From Actinomycetota bacterium (GTDB lineage: Bacteria > Actinomycetota > Thermoleophilia > UBA2241): a stretch of 16,013 nucleotides of DNA. A model generated the notes under the pieces. The model had not been told where the DNA came from, searched no databases, and saw only the letters and a list, made by a program, of their open reading frames with translations. Location: NCBI GenBank assembly GCA_003164655.1, contig PLTW01000096.1:1-16013 (forward strand), written 5' to 3'. The position numbers were made by a program, and so were the translations under genes. Positions 12,206-16,013 of the stretch are shown piece after piece (the stretch's first letter is position 1; the number at the start of each line of letters is the position of its first letter).

Positions 12206-14797
12206 TCACCGCTCTTCTACGATGACCAGGGCGTCGTGATGCATGCCCGAAGTGACCGGAGCTGCGACCTCGTCGGTGCCCACGCACCCCCACACCGGGC
12301 AGACATGCCGGCAGAGCAGGCAGCCGACGCAGCGTTCCGGATCGACCTTGGCCTTGCGGGCATCGTGATCGAATCCCATGGCCTGGTTGGCGGCGTCGTG
12401 GCAGACGATGTGGCAAAGGCCGCAGCCGATGCAGCGGTCGGCATCGACTTGCGCGACGATGTGCCGGTCCTGTTGGAGCTGTGAAGGTTCGACGATCGAT
12501 CCCAGGCTGGCCCCGACCAGCTCGGTGACGGACTGAAGCCCGCGGGTCTCGAGGTAGTCCTCAAGACCTTCGACCAGCGACTCGACGATGCGATAGCCAT
12601 AGCGCATCACGCCCGTGGTCACCTGCAGGTTGGTAGCACCCAGCAGGATGAACATGGCCGCGTCCTGCCACGTCTCTATGCCGCCGATCCCGGAAACGGG
12701 CAGTTCTACCTCGTTGCTCTGACCGAGCTCGGCGACGAAACGCAAAGCGATCGGCTTGACCGACGGCCCGGAGAATCCGCTGATCGCGCTCTTGCCCTGG
12801 ATCGTGGGCTTGGGAGCGTAGGTCTCGAGATCGATCTCGGTGATGGATCGCACCGTGTTGATGGTCGCCAGGGCATCGGCTCCGCCGCGCTTGCACGCCA
12901 GAGCCGACGGCAGCATGTCGGTCACGTTCGGGGTCAGCTTCGGCATCACGGGGATCGAGACGGCCTCTTTGACCACGCGCGTGTAGCGCTCCAGGAGGTC
13001 GTTGGCCTGTCCGACCTTGTAGCCGGCCCCCTCGCAGGCCATCTGCGGGCAGGAGAAGTTGAGCTCGAGCATGTCTGCTCCGGCTTCTTCAGCCCTTCTG
13101 GCCAGTTCGGCCCAGCCGGCGTCGGAGTAGCCCATGATGCTGGCGACGAGGACCCGGTCGGGATACTGCTTCTTCAGCCAGGCGATGTCCTTGAGGTTCT
13201 GGGCGAGCGGACGCTCGCTGATCTGCTCCATGTTCTGCAGACCGATGAACCGTTGGGCTCCCCGGTTCAGGACGTTCAGCCGCGGCGTCGGGTCGATGAC
13301 TTCGAAGTCCTGTTCGAGGTTCAGCGTCTTGAAGACCGCCCCACCCCAACCGGCGTCGAAAGCCCGGGCGATCATCTCTGCCGTATTGGTCACCGGCGAC
13401 GAAGACAGGAAGAACGGGCTACGACACTTCACTCCGCAGAACTCGATCTCAAGACTGGGCCTCGGCGCTTTCGGGATGGCCACGGCCTGGCCGAGCGGGA
13501 AGGCGGCGGCAATGGCCTTTGCGGCCTTCTTGCCGTCCATGACGCTGGCGGCGACGGTCTTGCCCGGAGCCACCAGATCGCCGCCGCCGAAGATCCGCGC
13601 GTCCGACAGGCGCATGGTCAGCGGATCGGCCAAAGGGCGACCCCTGTCCGCCTCGAGCCCGGTCCACATGGCCGTCAACTCTGCCGAGAATCCCGCTCCG
13701 ATGGCTTCGACGACGAAATCGGCGGGGATCGAGAACTCGCTCCCGGGGACGTTCTCGGCGTTGTCCGGTACGAAACGACCGGGCTCGAGCCAGCGGATCT
13801 CAACGCCTCGGACCGCCTTGACCGTACCGTTGTCGCTGACGATCTGCGTGATCCGTCCGTTGGGCTTGAAGCGGATGCCCGCCCGGAAAGCCAGGTCCGT
13901 CTCGTCAACGTCGGCGGGCAGCTCTTCCATGGCCTCCAGCGAAACGGCATACACGCGGTCTGCTCCCAGACGTTTGGCGGTCACGGCGCAGTCCATGGCC
14001 ACGGCGCCGCCGCCGATCACCACGACGTTCTTGCCGCGGACCGCGGCCGCCAGGGCCGTCCGCGCCTCATCGTCCTTGCTTTGAGCCAGGAAACCTGCCC
14101 ACGAAAACACACCGTTCACTGCTTCGTCGGCCAAGCCGAGCGAATAGGGTCGGTCGCAGCCCGGAGCGATGAACGCCGCGTCGAAACCGTCCTGAAGAAG
14201 CTGCTCGAGCTCGGCCCGGGTCGAGACCGCGTGCCCGCATTCGAACCGCACGCCCAGCTTGCCGACCAGGTCGATCTCCTGGGCCACCAGCGCGGGGTCC
14301 AGTCGATGCTCGGGGATCCCGTAGCGCAACAGACCTCCGGGCTCGGGCATCTTCTCGAAGACCACGCACGCGTAGCCCATCAGCGCGAGACTGGCGGCGG
14401 CCGACAGGCCGGCCGGCCCGCTCCCGACGATGGCGACCTTGCGGTCGCCGGGTACGGGCGCCTGCAACACCTGCATGTCCTCTTGCCGCTCATAGTCGGC
14501 CAGGAAGGCCTGGATCTCGGCGATCCGGATGGGTACGTCGAGCCCGCTGCGCGCGCACCCCTCCATACACATGCGGCACGTCGGGCAGACCTGGGCGCAG
14601 GTGGCGGCCAGGATGTTGTGCTCCCGCAGCGTGCGGACAGCTCCTTTGACATTGCCGAGACGAAGCTGACGAACGAAGGTCGCGGGGTCGCTGTCGGCCC
14701 CGCATCCGGTGTTGCACGGTGCGTCGTCGCAAAGCAGACACCGCCCGGCTTCTTCTATCGCGGCCTGCAAATCCATCACACGTCCGTCGCTAGCCAT
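12206..14797 (-). CDS. preTA: Single-chain dihydropyrimidine dehydrogenase (PreT-PreA fusion)
   Basis: It reduces uracil and thymine with NAD(P)H to their 5,6-dihydro forms, the first step of reductive pyrimidine degradation. The 863-residue chain reads in the same order as mammalian DPD. An N-terminal Fe-S region has Cys20, 23, 28, 32 and Cys67, 71, 74, 77, 81. An FAD motif VAIVGSGPAGLSAA (121-134) and an NAD(P)H motif VVVIGGGAVAMDC (258-270) follow. Then comes the PreA-like FMN barrel with NFSCPQ (580-585), where Cys583 is the presumed catalytic acid. Two 4Fe-4S motifs end the chain, CxxCxxCxxxC at 789-799 and 823-833. In E. coli PreT and PreA are separate polypeptides of about 410 residues each. 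The ATG at 14797 is preferred (GAGG five bases upstream); an adjacent ATG at 14800 and one at 14776 are possible. Confidence 0.95.
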   Translation of the reverse strand: MASDGRVMDLQAAIEEAGRCLLCDDAPCNTGCGADSDPATFVRQLRLGNVKGAVRTLREHNILAATCAQVCPTCRMCMEGCARSGLDVPIRIAEIQAFLADYERQEDMQVLQAPVPGDRKVAIVGSGPAGLSAAASLALMGYACVVFEKMPEPGGLLRYGIPEHRLDPALVAQEIDLVGKLGVRFECGHAVSTRAELEQLLQDGFDAAFIAPGCDRPYSLGLADEAVNGVFSWAGFLAQSKDDEARTALAAAVRGKNVVVIGGGAVAMDCAVTAKRLGADRVYAVSLEAMEELPADVDETDLAFRAGIRFKPNGRITQIVSDNGTVKAVRGVEIRWLEPGRFVPDNAENVPGSEFSIPADFVVEAIGAGFSAELTAMWTGLEADRGRPLADPLTMRLSDARIFGGGDLVAPGKTVAASVMDGKKAAKAIAAAFPLGQAVAIPKAPRPSLEIEFCGVKCRSPFFLSSSPVTNTAEMIARAFDAGWGGAVFKTLNLEQDFEVIDPTPRLNVLNRGAQRFIGLQNMEQISERPLAQNLKDIAWLKKQYPDRVLVASIMGYSDAGWAELARRAEEAGADMLELNFSCPQMACEGAGYKVGQANDLLERYTRVVKEAVSIPVMPKLTPNVTDMLPSALACKRGGADALATINTVRSITEIDLETYAPKPTIQGKSAISGFSGPSVKPIALRFVAELGQSNEVELPVSGIGGIETWQDAAMFILLGATNLQVTTGVMRYGYRIVESLVEGLEDYLETRGLQSVTELVGASLGSIVEPSQLQQDRHIVAQVDADRCIGCGLCHIVCHDAANQAMGFDHDARKAKVDPERCVGCLLCRHVCPVWGCVGTDEVAAPVTSGMHHDALVIVEER

Positions 14798-15021
14798 CAT
14801 CGCCTCACTCTGCCGATCGGAACAAAAGGTCGCAGCCACAGGGTACTGCGGGAAAGGGTGCCTCGACTAACCTCAACGGCCAGGCAGCTTGCCTGCAGCG
14901 TCTCTGCTGACGTTGCTCGTGTCCGGCCGGTTTTCTGCACCGATCCGCTTGTGACGGTCGCGCCGGGGGCAACGCCTGCCGGCAACGAAGCCGGAACGCA
15001 CAGGTGAGGTCGGTACTTTAA

Positions 15022-15055
15022 GAGCGTGCAAACGCTCAGTTACACCGCGATCTTA
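15022..15055 (-). promoter_or_regulatory. Candidate preTA promoter with adjoining inverted repeat
   Basis: On the minus strand TGCTAAGAT offers an extended -10 (TAAGAT, 15050-15055). Just downstream lies GAGCGT-TTGC-ACGCTC (15022-15037), which could be an operator near the transcription start, or a small hairpin followed by TTAAAGT. The -35 is poor. The half-site CTGAGCG also occurs in the hydA palindrome. Confidence 0.35.
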
Positions 15056-15198
15056 GCATGGATCGACCAGACCTTCACGGCGGCTGCGTCTGCGGGAGGC
15101 GGGCCGCGCCTGCGGCGCGCGCCAAGGGAACGGCAGCGGTGTACGTCTGCCCGGCCACCTCGGGCGCTCGCCCGGACGACCAACACGCAAGACGCGCA

Positions 15199-15219
15199 CG
15201 ACAGGATCGTCACCTGTCG
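15199..15219 (-). terminator. Hairpin downstream of pyrR
   Basis: CGACAGG (15199-15205) and CCTGTCG (15213-15219) pair exactly around a 7-base loop about 70 bp past the pyrR stop. On the minus strand only scattered T residues follow. It is a probable but weak terminator separating pyrR from preTA. Confidence 0.4.
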
Positions 15220-15288
15220 ACACTGCTTAAGTACGTCGCGACCGGGCCGGCGTCGTTTGAGGACGCTGCGCCCGACGGCTCGTCGCGG

Positions 15289-15873
15289 TCAGGCGCTTGG
15301 CGCGCGAACGAGGACCACTTCTTCGACGCCGTCAGATTCCGGCATGCGCACGCTGATGCGCTCGCGCTGCGCCGTTGGCACGTTCTTGCCGACGAAATCG
15401 GGCCGGATGGGCAGCACGCGGTGCCCACGGTCGACGAGCACGGCAAGTTGCACTTCCGCCGGGCGCCCGAGGTCGAAGATCGCATCGATGGCGGCGCGGA
15501 TGGTGCGGCCCGTGTAGAGCACGTCGTCGACCAGGATGATCGTGGCGCCTTCGACGGCAAAGGGAAGTTCGGTGCCTTTGACCACCGGCGCCTGCGTCAT
15601 GGGCAGAACCCCGGTCTTGCTGTGTTCGCCAACGTCGTCGCGGTAGAAGGTGATGTCGAGATTGCCGGCCGCGTATGCGCAGCCGCCCGCCTCGCACAGC
15701 AGCTTGTGAAGGCGCTCGCCAAGGAAGGCTCCCCGCGTATGGATGCCCACGATGGCGAGATCGTCGGCGTCGGGGTTCTTTTCGATGATCTCGTGAGCGA
15801 GTCGCGTCATGGTCCGCGACATCTGCTCGGCCGTCATGATGAGGACCTCGTTGTTTGGTCTGGGCTCAGGCAT
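15289..15873 (-). CDS. pyrR: PyrR, pyrimidine-responsive RNA-binding regulator / uracil phosphoribosyltransferase
   Basis: PyrR binds leader RNA of pyrimidine biosynthesis genes when UMP is high, and has uracil phosphoribosyltransferase activity. The 194-residue product matches the family in length and motifs: TRLAHEIIEKN near residue 20, VGIHTRGAFLGERL, DITFYRDD, the PRPP loop ILVDDVLYTGRTIRAAID, LVDRGHRVLPIRPDFVGKN, and a C-terminal VRMPE-like strand. The ATG at 15873 is chosen because homology begins at NNEVLIMTAEQ; an internal ATG at 15837, with GAGGT before it, would remove that strand. No usual Shine-Dalgarno lies directly before 15873, since the U-tract of the leader terminator abuts the start. 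No pyrB or pyrC follows, so here pyrR may control itself and genes elsewhere. Confidence 0.93.
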   Translation of the reverse strand: MPEPRPNNEVLIMTAEQMSRTMTRLAHEIIEKNPDADDLAIVGIHTRGAFLGERLHKLLCEAGGCAYAAGNLDITFYRDDVGEHSKTGVLPMTQAPVVKGTELPFAVEGATIILVDDVLYTGRTIRAAIDAIFDLGRPAEVQLAVLVDRGHRVLPIRPDFVGKNVPTAQRERISVRMPESDGVEEVVLVRAPSA

Positions 15874-15950
15874 AGAAAAAGCGCCGCCGGCTCCTGGTAC
15901 TGTTCGGCAGCGCCACACCCCCTTTCCGTCTCTCCGGACGTGGTTAAAGG
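15874..15950 (-). promoter_or_regulatory. PyrR-responsive attenuator leader of pyrR (binding loop plus terminator)
   Basis: On the minus strand the RNA CGUC-CGGAGA-GACG (15927-15940) is the classic PyrR-binding upper stem with a CNGAGA hexaloop. It is flanked by lower-stem arms CCUUU and AAAGG and a purine-containing internal bulge. Downstream, GCGCTGCCG pairs with CGGCGGCGC (one G-U) and is followed directly by TTTTT, an intrinsic terminator at about 15876-15914. Binding loop followed by terminator is the known arrangement of Bacillus-type pyr attenuators. Confidence 0.8.
15876..15914 (-). terminator. Leader terminator of pyrR ending next to the start codon
   Basis: The stem GCGCTGCCG/CGGCGGCGC with a loop of about 15 bases is followed by TTTTTC and then, after one more T, the pyrR ATG. 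The only SD-like AGGAG lies inside the loop. Folding could therefore block both transcription and ribosome access. Confidence 0.7.
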
Positions 15951-15958
15951 TCGTCGGT

Positions 15959-15987
15959 ACACTATCAGCCTCGTCAAGGTCGGACAA
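15959..15987 (-). promoter_or_regulatory. Candidate pyrR promoter
   Basis: On the minus strand TTGTCC (15982-15987), a 17-base spacer and TAGTGT (15959-15964) are spaced as a sigma-70 promoter, with four and three matches to consensus. A start near 15952 places the PyrR-binding loop at the beginning of an 80-base leader, which is the expected layout. Confidence 0.45.
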
Positions 15988-16013
15988 GCCCTGGCAAGCG
16001 AGAACTATGCAGC

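Larger units (their letters stand above)
14798..15288. other. 490-bp region between preTA and pyrR without a supported gene
   Basis: No convincing coding frame was found. It contains CAGGCA/TGCCTG (14881-14895), an inverted repeat GAGCGT-GCAA-ACGCTC (15022-15037), and a possible extended -10 TGCTAAGAT on the minus strand (TAAGAT at 15050-15055). A 7-bp inverted repeat follows pyrR. The GC-rich part between about 15080 and 15180 shows nothing recognisable. If the TGCTAAGAT element is the preTA promoter, the message has a leader of about 245 bases. Confidence 0.5.

Noticed and set aside
13253..15007. Long plus-strand open frame opposite preTA
   Set aside because: It is antisense to a gene with many recognised motifs, is rich in Arg, Gly and Ala, and has no recognisable domain. 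Such frames are expected in high-GC DNA.
15026..15517. Plus-strand frame in the gap and over the end of pyrR
   Set aside because: It overlaps conserved pyrR sequence antisense, is Arg/Thr/Ser-rich and has no recognisable features.
15874..15987. N-terminal extension of PyrR
   Set aside because: The extra codons cover the PyrR-binding loop and terminator, and PyrR proteins are about 180 residues.
1..16013. CRISPR arrays, insertion sequences, tRNA or rRNA genes
   Set aside because: No regular repeat-spacer pattern, transposase motif, terminal repeats or cloverleaf sequence was found on reading both strands.

Overview
The window comes from a high-GC bacterium. Actinomycetota or a related high-GC Gram-positive lineage is the most plausible source: GTG starts are frequent, a PyrR-type attenuator precedes pyrR, the binding protein is a lipoprotein, and several hairpins have no strong U-tract. 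Rank below that cannot be read from the sequence. No mobile element, tRNA, rRNA or CRISPR array was seen.

Layout. Bases 1-3728 (minus strand) hold a ribose/xylose-type ABC importer read in the order lipoprotein, double ATPase, permease (the permease is cut by the window edge), behind its own TTGACA-17-TCTAGT promoter. Bases 3901-6146 (minus) hold carbamate kinase and a knotted-family transcarbamylase. Bases 6406-8034 (minus) hold a PucR-family regulator. Bases 8199-10359 (minus) hold a class III aminotransferase, a small helical protein of unknown function, and a clear C-terminal remnant of methylmalonate/malonate semialdehyde dehydrogenase (mmsA). Bases 10760-12139 (plus) hold dihydropyrimidinase. 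It converges, across a perfect 22-bp hairpin, on a single-chain PreT-PreA dihydropyrimidine dehydrogenase (12206-14797, minus). After a gap of about 490 bp comes pyrR (15289-15873, minus), preceded by a recognisable PyrR-binding loop and terminator.

How the genes fit together. PreTA reduces uracil or thymine to the dihydropyrimidine, and HydA opens the ring to N-carbamoyl-beta-alanine (or the beta-aminoisobutyrate analogue). The usual third enzyme, hydrolytic beta-ureidopropionase, is absent from the window. A transcarbamylase and a carbamate kinase are present instead. The simplest reading is that the N-carbamoyl amino acid is cleaved with phosphate to beta-alanine plus carbamoyl phosphate, and that carbamate kinase then makes ATP. 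The aminotransferase would convert beta-alanine to malonate semialdehyde, and an MmsA-type enzyme (here only a fossil) would finish to acetyl-CoA. The PucR regulator and the importer fit a nitrogen-scavenging or fermentative role. The phosphorolytic, ATP-yielding step is an inference and is the main candidate for an undescribed system.

Regulation. A GCTAG[A/T] element lies upstream of the transcarbamylase, aminotransferase (twice) and dihydropyrimidinase genes, and a related TCTAGT forms the -10 of the importer promoter. Several palindromes sit at or near promoter positions.
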